Source: Burkholderia sp. Bp8992 (lineage in GTDB: Bacteria; Pseudomonadota; Gammaproteobacteria; Burkholderiales; Burkholderiaceae). From it: a DNA stretch of 51,839 bases. The stretch covers positions 1 through 51,839 of the forward strand of contig NZ_QTQI01000041.1 of NCBI RefSeq assembly GCF_003853705.1. The letters run 5' to 3'. Each line of letters opens with the position of its first letter. The stretch's first letter is position 1. This document shows, one piece after another, positions 1-9,900 of the stretch. The position numbers were made by a program, and so were the translations under genes. The notes under the pieces were generated by a model, which worked only from the letters and a program-made list of their open reading frames with translations, had not been told where the DNA came from and made no database searches.

Positions 1-66
1 CGGCCGTCGCGATGCGGCTATGCTCGCCCAACAGTTGCAAATGATTCTCCATTCGGTGTGCTGAAT

Positions 67-753
67 TTACCGCTTACGGTCAATTTGCTTCTCGACCGCG
101 ACAAGCCCTTCCGATAGTCCGATTCCGGTAGCCGTAGGCAAACACCAACACCGGTACAGGCGACGTGCAGCCTCGACCTCCTCCAGTTCGCATACCACTG
201 GCGAAATGTGCAAAAAATCGAAGCCACATCGGCATCGCGTCATGTTTAGCCGCGTGGTCATGATCGGCTTATCACACTGCGGACAGACATCAAGCAATTG
301 AACAGCATGCATGGGACATGCCGTCATCCATGTCAGGCGATGTGCGGCAAGCATGGATCCGCTCTCAAGGATGCACAGAGGACAAATTCGCTCCCGCTCA
401 CGAACAAGGAGGTGCCTAGCCTCAATCATATGATGACCAATCGCATAACCGAATGCGGCCCCTCGTGCTCGCCCACCGACTTCGACCGGGCACATCGATC
501 TTATGGTCGATTGCCCGATCCCGCAAACACGAGACAATTCCGCAACCTCGGCGGAAACCAACGGACCGAACGCAACGCAACCGGCTTCACGCAGCAATGC
601 TCCAACGCTTCTCAGGCCGTTGGCATCCACCAAGCGCATAAGCACCGACGACAACGACTCGTCAGGATAGGGTTCGACGCGAAGCGCAAGCGGTAGCCGT
701 AACATCGCATTCGTCGGCCTGACGGAACACGACACCCAACTTCGATTTCCCAT
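67..753 (-). CDS. Short TniQ-family transposition protein (second TniQ)
   Basis: The 228-residue product has the TniQ N-terminal signature (PYPDESLSSVLMRLVDANGL) followed by a Cys/His-rich zinc-binding region (ICPLC, CPMH, CPQC, CRC), the same order as in the longer TniQ upstream. TniQ/TnsD proteins select the target and recruit the TnsC ATPase. It is about 95 residues shorter than its neighbour, ending soon after the zinc region, so it lacks most of the C-terminal helical part. The ATG at 753 has a GGAG six bases upstream; a second ATG at 705 just before the conserved domain is possible. It is the last gene of the tns cluster. A short TniQ may be functional, as in Cas12k-associated elements, or may be a truncated paralogue. 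Confidence 0.8.
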   Translation of the reverse strand: MGNRSWVSCSVRPTNAMLRLPLALRVEPYPDESLSSVLMRLVDANGLRSVGALLREAGCVAFGPLVSAEVAELSRVCGIGQSTIRSMCPVEVGGRARGAAFGYAIGHHMIEARHLLVRERERICPLCILESGSMLAAHRLTWMTACPMHAVQLLDVCPQCDKPIMTTRLNMTRCRCGFDFLHISPVVCELEEVEAARRLYRCWCLPTATGIGLSEGLVAVEKQIDRKR

Positions 754-784
754 ATCGGACTCCAGATCGATGCAGTGCTCGTTC

Positions 785-1060
785 CTAGCGGTAAGCGCCT
801 GTCTGCATGCTCAGCAGCGTCCGGGCCTCCAGTTCCTCTCCTTCGACGGTATCGAGATATGTTGCCGGCTTCTTCCACCCGAGTGACGGAACCTCTTCGT
901 GTAACCACGTACACAACCACTTTTTCGCATCAAATCCTGCCGGCTCGCCTGACTCGTCACCCATTTTCCGCACAAGATTCACGAGCCTGTTCCAAACCGG
1001 TTCAGGCAAGTGCTCGACCATGCATTCGGATCGCCATGTGTCGCAACGGCACGTTTTCAT
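785..1060 (-). CDS. Small MbcA/ParS/Xre antitoxin-like protein (DUF2384 type)
   Basis: The 91-residue product ends in a block typical of the MbcA/ParS/Xre toxin-binding domain: WLHEEVPSLGWKKPATYLDT, then VEGEELEARTLLSMQTGAY. No complete helix-turn-helix precedes it; the N-terminus has several Cys residues (MKTCRCDTWRSEC). The ATG at 1060 follows a strong GAGGTG and is preferred to an ATG at 1132, which would lie inside the palindrome. It sits between two tniQ genes on the same strand, with no RES-type toxin partner beside it. It may regulate the tns operon or contact TniQ; that role is inferred from position only. Confidence 0.65.
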   Translation of the reverse strand: MKTCRCDTWRSECMVEHLPEPVWNRLVNLVRKMGDESGEPAGFDAKKWLCTWLHEEVPSLGWKKPATYLDTVEGEELEARTLLSMQTGAYR

Positions 1061-1100
1061 GATGTTCACCTCACCCAGATTCGAAGTCCCACGTCGGAAC

Positions 1101-1134
1101 CCGTGGCGATCCGATTCGAATCGGATCGCCACGG
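1101..1134. repeat. Perfect 34-bp palindrome
   Basis: The sequence reads identically on both strands from CCGTGGCG at 1101 to CGCCACGG at 1134, centred on TTCGAA. It lies in the 92-bp gap between the long tniQ and the small antitoxin-like gene. As RNA it would form a very stable hairpin; on the plus strand it is followed by TTTATT. It could be an operator, an attenuator between the two tniQ genes, or a binding or recombination site. A GATTCGAA copy also occurs at 1078-1085. Confidence 0.9.
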
Positions 1135-1152
1135 TTTATTGAGAACACCGCT

Positions 1153-2121
1153 TCACACGGTCTGCACCACTTGGCCTCCTATTGCGTCGACCAATGCACG
1201 ATGGAGGAACGCGAACGGTGGCTCCGGCAACTCCGTGAACAAACGCATAGAGATGTGCTCAACGCTTCGGGCCGAACTCAGGATCGCCCCCGACCGAGGT
1301 CGGTATCGCCGTTCCGCGTCGACCAGTTCCTTGAATCCCCGAGGCCAGTCCGACATGATCCGTCCGATTTTTTGCATGCGCGGCGTCAGTTCGGAAATGG
1401 CCTTCGAGCGCAGCCCCTTGTCTGTCGACCCGCTCGTTGCACCACTGACACGATATAAAAACGAAAGCACACGCAGCAACTCCCCAAGGTCAAGCGCGGC
1501 GAAATCCGGTGGGACGCCTGGCGGACAGTCCGGCACATCATGCTCAAAACTCATGCGCCAGCGTCGATCGATGAGCCGAGTGATCATCAGATCGTCCGTC
1601 TTCGCGGGTTGACATGCAGCCGACCCGAGATCCGTCCCGCACTGACAACGCGCCACGCCCGGCCGCGTGGACGACACTTCGCGTCGACAACCCGGACAGC
1701 GATCGAGCAGCTGGACGCCGTGGACAGCACAGCACGTCGCGAATACGTAAGCATTCACACCCAGCACGTGTTGATGCTCAGCGATACACAGCGGACATAT
1801 GCGCTCGTTGGCGCCGACAAGGATTGCATCGGGTTCGACCCAGTGGCCATACAAGCTGATCTTCGCGTGCTTCGTCCCGCTACGGTCAATCGCGCCCACG
1901 GTCAACGGTGTCATCGCCCGGACCAATTTCGGGGAGAGCCGGCAAACACGGGCAAGCGCATCGACCTCCGAGGCAAAGCGCGGCCGAGCAGCAGCCACGC
2001 CGGCGCGGCGCAGGACCATCCCCGGTCCACCCAACCCGTTGATCTCGGCAACGCGATGCAGCAACGACGAAAGCGACTCTCCGCGATGCGGAGCAACGCC
2101 AAGGAGAAGAGGGGTCGTCAT
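1153..2121 (-). CDS. tniQ: TniQ-family target-selection protein
   Basis: This 322-residue protein begins with the TniQ domain (HRGESLSSLLHRVAEINGL, residues 12-30) and carries zinc-ligand motifs at C109/C112, C131/H134, C142/C145 and C159/C161. TniQ/TnsD proteins bind the target site or a guide complex and hand it to TnsC. The C-terminal 150 residues are helical and not assignable by eye. Its ATG overlaps the tnsC stop codon as ATGA, implying translational coupling. It is the longer of two TniQ proteins here, so it is the better candidate for attachment-site recognition. Confidence 0.88.
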   Translation of the reverse strand: MTTPLLLGVAPHRGESLSSLLHRVAEINGLGGPGMVLRRAGVAAARPRFASEVDALARVCRLSPKLVRAMTPLTVGAIDRSGTKHAKISLYGHWVEPDAILVGANERICPLCIAEHQHVLGVNAYVFATCCAVHGVQLLDRCPGCRREVSSTRPGVARCQCGTDLGSAACQPAKTDDLMITRLIDRRWRMSFEHDVPDCPPGVPPDFAALDLGELLRVLSFLYRVSGATSGSTDKGLRSKAISELTPRMQKIGRIMSDWPRGFKELVDAERRYRPRSGAILSSARSVEHISMRLFTELPEPPFAFLHRALVDAIGGQVVQTV

Positions 2122-3026
2122 TGCACGTCCTCCGCAAACGGTTCACCCGGTTGGTCAAGCGGAACGCCATTAAACTTCGAATCGAAGGGATCGCGAGAAG
2201 GCGGTGCATCCTTCCAGATATGAACGCGAAACGCCGCGGCAAAATCGTTCAGCGTGACACTTTTCCCACCGCGTCGCTCGGCAACCTGGTAAGCACCGTT
2301 CAACAACTTGCACATGTAGTCCACCAGTCCTGCAGTTGCGTAGTACAACTTCATCACGACACGCTTGTCGACAATATCGGTCATCGGCAATGGCATATCT
2401 TTGGCGAGCGCCTGCATCACGCCAATGAACGTTTTGGCGCCTTCGTTGGTGTTCACATTGAACGGACGCATCTCCGTCACGCGAGAAAACCGGCGCCGCA
2501 ATTGCCCATTGACCCGCAGCACACCCAGCAGCGACGGCAGCCCCGCGAGCACAACAGCAGCTGGGAGCCGGTCCAGCAGCACCTTCAACCAGTTCGCAAC
2601 CTGTCTCAGCGAACGGCGATCGCCCTCGACGAAGTGCTGAAACTCGTCGAGCATGATGATCTCCACGCCACAGCCGTGTACCAGTTTGACAATCTGCTCT
2701 GTCAGGCGCGCACTCGATTGACCAGCTTGCGCAATTTCACCCAAGGCAATCAACATAGCTTCAGCCAACGATCTGACAGTCGGTACTGCAGGCACGATGA
2801 CATAGAGAACCGGCACGTGCCGGCGCAACACCTCCTCTCGCACCGGGAATTGGGCACGATAGCATTCGAGCACGGTCGATTTTCCGGCTCCGGACGCCCC
2901 GATCGTCGCCAGACACCCTGCTTCACCGGATTCCCGCAGCCATTGATGGATCTCCTCGATGCTCTTGAGCGCAACAACGAAATCGGGATGTTCGACGATG
3001 CTTTTACGGACATTAAATCGTTTCAT
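2118..3026 (-). CDS. tnsC: TnsC/TniB-type AAA+ transposition regulator
   Basis: The 302-residue product has a Walker A motif GASGAGKST (residues 43-51) and a Walker B motif IIMLDEFQHF (about 123-132), in the arrangement seen in TniB/TnsC. These ATPases form filaments on DNA and link TniQ to the TnsA/TnsB transposase. Its length is close to TniB rather than the much longer Tn7 TnsC. The ATG at 3026 has AAGGAG eight bases upstream, and that site lies just after the tnsB stop. It overlaps the following tniQ by four bases. Confidence 0.92.
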   Translation of the reverse strand: MKRFNVRKSIVEHPDFVVALKSIEEIHQWLRESGEAGCLATIGASGAGKSTVLECYRAQFPVREEVLRRHVPVLYVIVPAVPTVRSLAEAMLIALGEIAQAGQSSARLTEQIVKLVHGCGVEIIMLDEFQHFVEGDRRSLRQVANWLKVLLDRLPAAVVLAGLPSLLGVLRVNGQLRRRFSRVTEMRPFNVNTNEGAKTFIGVMQALAKDMPLPMTDIVDKRVVMKLYYATAGLVDYMCKLLNGAYQVAERRGGKSVTLNDFAAAFRVHIWKDAPPSRDPFDSKFNGVPLDQPGEPFAEDVQ

Positions 3027-3036
3027 GATGATCTCC

Positions 3037-4986
3037 TTACCGTTCGGTACGCTTCGTAACTGAAAATTCAGGAACGCTGTCGAATCTGACGATCATGGGA
3101 TCCACTTGGTCCGGCTGGACGGAGTCGTCAACTGCGTTCCCGCCGGCGGTTCCAAGCAAAAGATCCTTGCTCGACTTCCCCTTGATCTGCGCAACCCATT
3201 TGCGCTTCTTGAGTTTCTGATCAAGCTCCGCCTTGGCAATGTCGTCTGCGAGACGGATACGCGCTTTTCGAAGCGAGACAGGGTTGATATCGATACTGCT
3301 GTCTCGCATGGCGCCGGTGACTTCGTTGTGCATCCATCTGGTCAAATCCTTCGTGTAATCTGGATCGGTGCAATCAACGCGAAGGTATTCCTTCTGCCTT
3401 GGGTCGTAGACGTAGACAAAGCTGGTCTGCTCGTTGAAATACCGAACCTTGACTTTTTCGTCGCCCGAGATGCTGTGACGAAGCAGTTGCAACGCACTGG
3501 AGTTGTACGACAGGTGATCAAACGTCACGCCACTGTTCGTGATCGGACGCATGATGGTGTCCGAGAACGCGACGGAAAGCTGATCGGGATCGGCCGGCAT
3601 GTAGATAGGGGTCAGCCGCGCACTTTCCCGCCATGCCTGAAACGGTGTCTTGCCCTTCAAGCCACGATGTGGCGCGTGCTGGTAACACTCCACAATCCAG
3701 CGCACGACAAACACCGTTAGCTGTTCGAGGGTCACACACGCAAGCTTCTCGGACGGGTACTCTCCACGATCTTTGGTATTCGACCAAGTCGTTCCCGGAA
3801 TCAAATGGAAGAGTTGTTCTGCTATCGTGCGCATAAACCGCTCCACACGGCCTTTGAACCATGGTGCACGGCTCGGGCAGTACGCGAGTGAAATCCCCAA
3901 CTCGTCGCAGCCAGCTCGTGTGGCGCCGCCGTGGAATTCCCACGCGTTGTCACCGAAGATCATCTCGGCTACACCTCGCGCCAACCATTCAAGATGCCCC
4001 AGGCCTAATCGGTTCAGTAAATCGCGCTTGCTGAGCATGGCCATTTGCATTGCCCATCCGACCTCCTCCTGACCAGGTGAGCGCGCCCCGATATGAAACC
4101 CCATCACCATGCGAGTGTGCGCGTCAATGATGAGCGTCAGTACGGGACGGACGATGACCATACGGGTGCGCTCACAGACGCACAGCAAGTTCACCGGCGT
4201 GTGGTCAATCTCCCACCGCTCGTTGAGTCGTTTTGTCTTGAGCCGACGGAACACCGGTCGATACTGCTTAAGTGCTTCGATGCGGCCCTCCCGGGCCGCG
4301 GTGACGAGATAGCTGTTCAGTTTCCCGACATGACGGTAAAGCGTCGCTCTACTAATCGTAGGTAACGGATTTTCCAGGTCACGTTCGTTATGAGCGTCAA
4401 TGGCATCCTCTACTTGATCGTACAATCTCGCCACGTTCAGTTTCTGGCCATTGAGATAGTGCGTTTCGATGACATCTTCCACCAGCGTGAGCAGAGGACC
4501 ATCGAGGATTTCGCGTCGTCCCTTGTTTTCATGGCGCGGCACCACGTCCATGGCATCACGTGACGGTTGGTAGCGTTTTCTCCACCGGCAGAAGGATCGA
4601 TAGGTTGGCGGTATCGTTGCACCGACCTCACACGCCACCCGGTTGATGACGGTCTCGACTTCGCGCACGCGCGAGCACTTCGCCTCCTCCACGGCTCTTA
4701 GGTAGACGAGTCGCGCACGCATCACGACAAGATCTTCTTCTTTGAAGGTGGTGACATCACGTCGAGCAACAACAATCGGTGACGCAGCCGTCTCACGTAG
4801 CGATTCGATACTGACGGACCATGTCCCATTACCGTGGCGTGCCCATATTTCAGTTTCGTGCAGGCGTATTGGCGAGCTGTAGTCGGAGCTGAGCTCGATT
4901 CGACCGTCGGGCAGCGCAGTCTGAACGCGCCAGACATACTCGCCCTCACGGAACTCGACGCCACGCTTAAGCAAAAATTTTTGCAT
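3037..4986 (-). CDS. tnsB: TnsB/Mu-type DDE transposase
   Basis: The 649-residue protein is a Mu-like integrase-core transposase. The catalytic triad is visible as D261 (WEIDHTPVN), D346 (FGDNAWEF) and E382 (WFKGRVERFMRTI). The N-terminal 250 residues hold the helix-rich end-binding part and the C-terminus a basic tail (KLKKRKW) that may contact TnsC. TnsB binds the transposon ends and performs 3' cleavage and strand transfer. It starts at an ATG preceded by GGAGG and overlaps tnsA by 20 bases. Confidence 0.94.
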   Translation of the reverse strand: MQKFLLKRGVEFREGEYVWRVQTALPDGRIELSSDYSSPIRLHETEIWARHGNGTWSVSIESLRETAASPIVVARRDVTTFKEEDLVVMRARLVYLRAVEEAKCSRVREVETVINRVACEVGATIPPTYRSFCRWRKRYQPSRDAMDVVPRHENKGRREILDGPLLTLVEDVIETHYLNGQKLNVARLYDQVEDAIDAHNERDLENPLPTISRATLYRHVGKLNSYLVTAAREGRIEALKQYRPVFRRLKTKRLNERWEIDHTPVNLLCVCERTRMVIVRPVLTLIIDAHTRMVMGFHIGARSPGQEEVGWAMQMAMLSKRDLLNRLGLGHLEWLARGVAEMIFGDNAWEFHGGATRAGCDELGISLAYCPSRAPWFKGRVERFMRTIAEQLFHLIPGTTWSNTKDRGEYPSEKLACVTLEQLTVFVVRWIVECYQHAPHRGLKGKTPFQAWRESARLTPIYMPADPDQLSVAFSDTIMRPITNSGVTFDHLSYNSSALQLLRHSISGDEKVKVRYFNEQTSFVYVYDPRQKEYLRVDCTDPDYTKDLTRWMHNEVTGAMRDSSIDINPVSLRKARIRLADDIAKAELDQKLKKRKWVAQIKGKSSKDLLLGTAGGNAVDDSVQPDQVDPMIVRFDSVPEFSVTKRTER

Positions 4987-5602
4987 GACGCACCTCCGAA
5001 GGAGCGACGTAAATGGCTGCGTCGGAGGTCAGCGGCACATCGAGATCGATACCCGCGGCGCCATTGGCGATCCAGGTCAACGCAACGTCGCGCGAACGGG
5101 CCAGATGCACGAGGTTTCGGAAAGTTTTCGGATACTTCTTTTCAACGAGCCACTGTGCTTCCCGGATCCGTTCGGGCGAAATTCGCCCCAGCCACGACCG
5201 CAAGAGCCGCAGAGTCTCGTGACGGGTGCCGGAGATGTAGGTACGTTCATCCCAAATGAAGAGGGCGTGTCCATGCTCCGCAAGGACGGCTCTCGCACGC
5301 GCCACGCGTGCCTGCACTGAAGGCTTCTGCAAATCCTTTGCTGGCTTGGCTTCGACGAAGACAGTCGAACTGTCGCGCCGCACAATCTCGTAATCCGGCG
5401 TGTACCGGAAAAGCTGGCCGGCCTCACGGAGAACAAATGTTCTATCTTGAGCGCTACGAAAGCGCAGTACCTCAGGGCTGAACTCGAGCAAGAGGGTCGT
5501 CGCCTCTTCCGCCAGGGAATACCAAGGCATCGAGCAAGCGTTTTTGACAGAGGGCGTGAAACCTCGAAAATTTCCGCCACTGCGGGTATCGTACGAAGGC
5601 AT
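4967..5602 (-). CDS. tnsA: TnsA-type endonuclease subunit of the heteromeric transposase
   Basis: The 211-residue product shows the TnsA nuclease core: an acidic segment LAEEATTLLLEFSPEV (residues 30-45), TPDY with D70, and VEAK with E84 and K86. TnsA makes the 5' cuts that allow cut-and-paste transposition together with TnsB. An upstream in-frame start would give 265 residues, but the ATG at 5602 has AGGAGA at ideal spacing and starts a TnsA-like N-terminus, so it is preferred. It is the first gene of the tnsABC-tniQ operon. Confidence 0.9.
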   Translation of the reverse strand: MPSYDTRSGGNFRGFTPSVKNACSMPWYSLAEEATTLLLEFSPEVLRFRSAQDRTFVLREAGQLFRYTPDYEIVRRDSSTVFVEAKPAKDLQKPSVQARVARARAVLAEHGHALFIWDERTYISGTRHETLRLLRSWLGRISPERIREAQWLVEKKYPKTFRNLVHLARSRDVALTWIANGAAGIDLDVPLTSDAAIYVAPSEVRHAKIFA

Positions 5603-5784
5603 GATGATGTCTCCTGCGCCCTTTCGGGCACGTGGATGTGGGGACGCGAGTCCGAATGGACGAGCGCCGGCCGCGCGGATGTCATTTCCACGCAACGAGG
5701 AGACGAGTTGGACCTTGACGCCGAAGAGGAGGGAGCTATACTGAAGTTGTTCAGGCCTCAGCATTGCCCCCGCTCATCCGGGTC

Positions 5785-5820
5785 GAAAGAACCAATCCGT
5801 CGTAAAGGGTTGGTTTTTTC
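5785..5820. terminator. 14-bp stem hairpin upstream of tnsA
   Basis: Bases 5785-5798 pair with 5807-5820 over 14 positions (two G-U), with loop GTCGTAAA. On the plus strand the stem runs into a T-rich tract (TTTTTTCTTTTC); on the minus strand it lies between the XRE gene and tnsA. It may be a bidirectional terminator separating the two units or a leader structure of the tns transcript. Bases 5603-5887 hold no gene. Confidence 0.5.
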
Positions 5821-5887
5821 TTTTCTGTCGAATAGGCAGTATTCCTAATTCAATAAGTTGATGGGGAAAGACATTTTCCGGATGACG

Positions 5888-6244
5888 CTACCGATCCAGC
5901 CTCGTCACCAGTTCATCAAGCAAGGTGACTTCGTCACTGTTCAGACGTGTCGACGCTCGCACCAGGCGATTGACCAGACGCAACGTATCTGAGTGCAGGT
6001 CGTCGGGCAGCCGCAGTTTCTTTTGCGAGTCCAGAGCGGCCTCGAGCAATGAAGCAACATCGGCATCGGTCATGCCGAGTACCGCGGCAATCCGCTCAAT
6101 TTGTTCGCTCGATGGCGGCGGCTTAACCGCACGCTCAAGCTTCCAGACATATTGGATCGCGACCCCAAGCTCCCTGGCCACGTTCGTCTGACTGAGACCA
6201 GCTCGCTTTCGGTAGTACACCAATGCGTTTGAGAATGGAGTCAT
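5888..6244 (-). CDS. XRE-family helix-turn-helix regulator
   Basis: The 118-residue product opens with a Cro/CI-type HTH: LVYYRKRAGLSQTNVARELG followed by a recognition-helix region near VAIQYVWKLERA (about residues 8-40). The rest is helical with no recognised sensor domain. It lies just upstream of tnsA on the same strand, separated by a strong hairpin, and is a plausible repressor of the tns genes. The ATG at 6244 has only a weak AAGG nearby. Confidence 0.8.
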   Translation of the reverse strand: MTPFSNALVYYRKRAGLSQTNVARELGVAIQYVWKLERAVKPPPSSEQIERIAAVLGMTDADVASLLEAALDSQKKLRLPDDLHSDTLRLVNRLVRASTRLNSDEVTLLDELVTRLDR

Positions 6245-6927
6245 CGCCTTGCGCCTACACGTTTCCTATCTCGCAATGTATGTGGTGACCCTGCCGGCGG
6301 ACAAGTAATTTTTTCTTTTTCTGCGTGACAAAAAAGGCCGAAGAACCCTCATGTGAATCAAAAAAATAGGGGGACACGTTATGAAACCGCTGAAAAGGAG
6401 AAGAAAATAATTTCCCTTTTTGTACAAGTCCCGGCTCGTACGTTTCCCGAGTAGGGTCAATTCATTCGTCAAACTTCTGAACGGAGTGCTGGGCGAAATC
6501 GAGGCAAATTGATCAATAGGTGTTCAAGCGGCATGCATATTTTCGGTGATGGATGTGCCATGCCTTGCGACCAACGACCAACCGTTGCGTGAAAGTTACA
6601 CAAACAGTGCAAGTTCCAACTGCATCATTGATCCACGGTCGCCAAGTGTGACCGACGTCAGGCATCGGCGTGACGAGATTATTTTTTTCGCAAAGAAAGA
6701 AGATTGCTGGGTGGAGGACCTTCAAGTCTGCTCGGCGTGCGCTAGAGGCTACGCACTCCAACCTCCTCGAAACGCCGCGTCCTTACTAGAGCCAAATGTC
6801 CTCAGTGACGATCATTCTCCCAATCGCGGGGCACTCACGCTATGCTTCATGATTGACAAGTACGCGGGCCATGTAACCATCATGGCGAGGGCACGATTAG
6901 AAGCACATTAGAAATATCAATTACAAA
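6245..6927. other. Intergenic AT-rich region between tns block and helicase
   Basis: I see no convincing gene here; open frames at 6513-6761 (minus) and 6546-6911 (plus) overlap and match no family I know. The section 6300-6420 is rich in A/T and purine tracts. It contains TTGTC-N3-CAGAAAA on the minus strand (6317-6331), which recurs at the island's right edge, and a looser inverted version near 6388-6410. It may hold the right end of the tns element. The helicase promoter should also lie here, but no clear -35/-10 pair stands out. Confidence 0.45.
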
Positions 6928-9900
6928 ATGAATTTAAGAGAACTTGTCGCTGATCGAAGGACCTCGATTGAGAGCGGCGCAGTAGACGCGAGGCTCTTTT
7001 CACGTAATCTAAGACACCTCAGAGGCTACAGTTTCTGGGACGGTCAGGAGGGAACACCTCGCCTTTGGGAACATCAACAAGCGGCCATTGCAACTGTGGT
7101 TGCATACCTTTGTGGAGAAAAGACGATCCCTGAGCATCCTGAACACCAGGAGGCGGCACTCCTCAAGTTGCCTACGGGCACCGGCAAGTCGGGGATCATT
7201 GCCGTGATTTCTCGCTGCTTACCGCGTGTCCGACGCGTTCTTGTGCTCACACCCCGTACCGCGCTGACAGAGCAGCTCATGTCGGACATCTGCTATCGAT
7301 TCTGGAAATATCTGGGCTATGAGGTAAACGACACCGATCCTTTTGTCGCAAACGCTGAAACCATGGGCAAAGAGTTAGAGGGCGCATTTGTTGAACATTT
7401 ACTGCCCATCAACGTCGACATGATTCTGCGAAGCCTTCGGGACGGCGGCACAGATAGGGTGATTTTGGTCGGTACCCATCAAGCACTGGGCGATATTCGA
7501 AAGCGAGCGTTCAATCCCGCCGCTGACGATTCCGCAAACTGCCAAACCCTCCTGGATCACATTGGCGAGAACTTCGACCTAGTAATCGTTGACGAAGGCC
7601 ACTACGAGCCCGCGATCGCGTGGTCACGTGGAGTACGGGACTTCAATCTCGCAACAGTGCTCCTGAGTGCCACGCCGTATCGCAATGACTACAAGTCATT
7701 CCGCGTGCGCGGGCGATATCTCTTTAATCTTCCGTATCAACAGGCAGTCGATGACCGGATTATCCGCTCAGCTGAAGTTATCGTTCCCGAAGTGGATCCG
7801 GTAGATGGGCATGAACCAGCCATTGCTCAATTCGTCGATATATTGCATCGAGAACTGCCGGCTCGACTGACGAGATCGGCACGCTGGTTCCGCGATGACG
7901 AGCAACCAAAGGTGATGGTACGCGGAGACGATCTCGAGACTCTCTACCTCCTCCAGTCGGAGGTAGACCGCGTTTTCGACACGCAGTCCGTTCTCATTCA
8001 TGATCGGGCGAAAAGTACGCCGGATAATCCGCTCCGCTTCACAAGCGTTTCCGCTGCGCGACGCGCACAACCAACCGCCACATTCTGGATACATCAGAAC
8101 AAACTTATGGAGGGAATTGATGATCCAACATTCGTTGCCGTTGGCATTTTTGACCTCATGAGCAATGCCAGACAGCTGGTACAACAGATCGGACGGACAA
8201 CACGCTACGCAAGAGGCGGCCATCGCGAACGCCAAACTGCATGGATCCTTGGCTCACCCGCGAACGCTTTCCGTATTCGCGATGCGTGGGAGCGCTACAA
8301 GCGGTACGAGGACTATGCGGCACGAAATACCGGCTACATGGTCTCAAACGAAGTCACGTTACCTGATCGTCTGTTGGAGTATATGGCCGAGTACCAGTAC
8401 ATCGATGGGGAATTCCGAGGTCGCTTTGAGTTCGAGCGGCCACTGGCCGCGAGTGATGTCCAACTTCCACGAACTGCGACGATTCTACGGACTGTTGAAC
8501 CTCTGCCCAGCATTCACAATCTAGGTATCCTGATTGAGGACGCCATTGCGGACCGGGACCGGTTCAAAATTGTGCCAATTGCAGACCTGCCGGAGAACAC
8601 GATTGGGTTTAGCTACTATGCGTGGCGCAATTCGCCCTATCTCGTCGATCGCTTCTTCTCGGAATGGACACTCGGGATATTCGTCGCAGTTCAACAGGAT
8701 GAGTTCGTGTGCATGCACGACACAGAGGGACTGGTCGTCGATGTGGCGAACCTGAAACTGCGACGCGCCTCACGGGCTGTCCTGGAAAAGGCATTCCCCG
8801 AGCAAGACGGTGAGGATACTTCCCGCGTTTCGCGCATGTCCTTCTCCTCCCTCGACATGTCTCAGCACGCGATTCGAGGCATGGCGCTACGTACGCGCTC
8901 CTTCGCCGATGTCTTCACCGACCTTCTCGATCCCTCCCTCGTACCAGCGACAGCTGCCGGATTTGTCAACGGTAACGCACGCTACGTCGGCTTTGCACGA
9001 GCGCGACTAAGGGATGCATCGGAATCCCATGTTCCAATTTCCGATTACATTGCCTGGACTTCCGAGATCATCGCGGAGCTACGCGCCCCAAATCGCGCAC
9101 GTAATCATATCTTTGGTCGTTATGCGGTTGTCGTTGAAGACGTCAATGCCGCCGACGCACAACCCGTTTCGATTCTTCTGGACCCGTCTCTGGATGAGAT
9201 ACGTGACGACGATCAGGGCGTCACGGCCTTTGTGCTCCACGAGGACGTCGACTATTTCGACCTTTGCTCTGACGTCGATCCCGACAACGGAGCGTTTATT
9301 ATCACCATTGGAGATGAAGAGGTTCCATGTGCAGTGGAATATATTCCTGCAACGGGCAAATACCATCTTTCCAGCGATCGGCTGAATCAGAAATTCCCGC
9401 CAGCGGAACGAGGTGAGCGACGCCAACGTCAAACACTCACTCAGCGCTTGAACCAGCGCCAAGCGTTTCGGATTCTTACACGACGCACCGGAGTGGTTTA
9501 TTCGGAAGGTAGTTTTTATGAACCTCGGATGCGCTGGTGCCTCGAGGACGGCAGCAAGCCGGTTCTCGACTATGTCTACGAATCCCTCGCACTCGAACCG
9601 GTAGACTCCGAAAAGGGAGAAGAATATTTTCCAGTAGATCGGCGAGATTGGTATCGGAAATCCGTGTTCGGCCTGTTCTCAGCAACCTGTGATGGTCAAC
9701 TCGGCGCAAACGATATCGAAGAGGACGATCTGACCAGAGCAATTGATTCAATACCAATCTGGTTATGCGACGATGATAATCGGGAAGTGGCGGACTTTAT
9801 CGGACTCGATCTCACTACGAAGAGAATCGTTTTCGTCCATGCCAAGATCGGAGATCAAGGTCCTCGTGGTCGAGGATTCAATGTCGATGGCCTGCAAATC

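Noticed and set aside
67-6244. CRISPR-associated transposon (CAST)
   Set aside because: TniQ and TnsABC are present but no Cas12k, Cascade genes or CRISPR repeats are visible in the window; they could only lie to the left.
6513-6911. Overlapping small open frames on both strands
   Set aside because: No ribosome binding sites, no family resemblance and mutual overlap; treated as intergenic.
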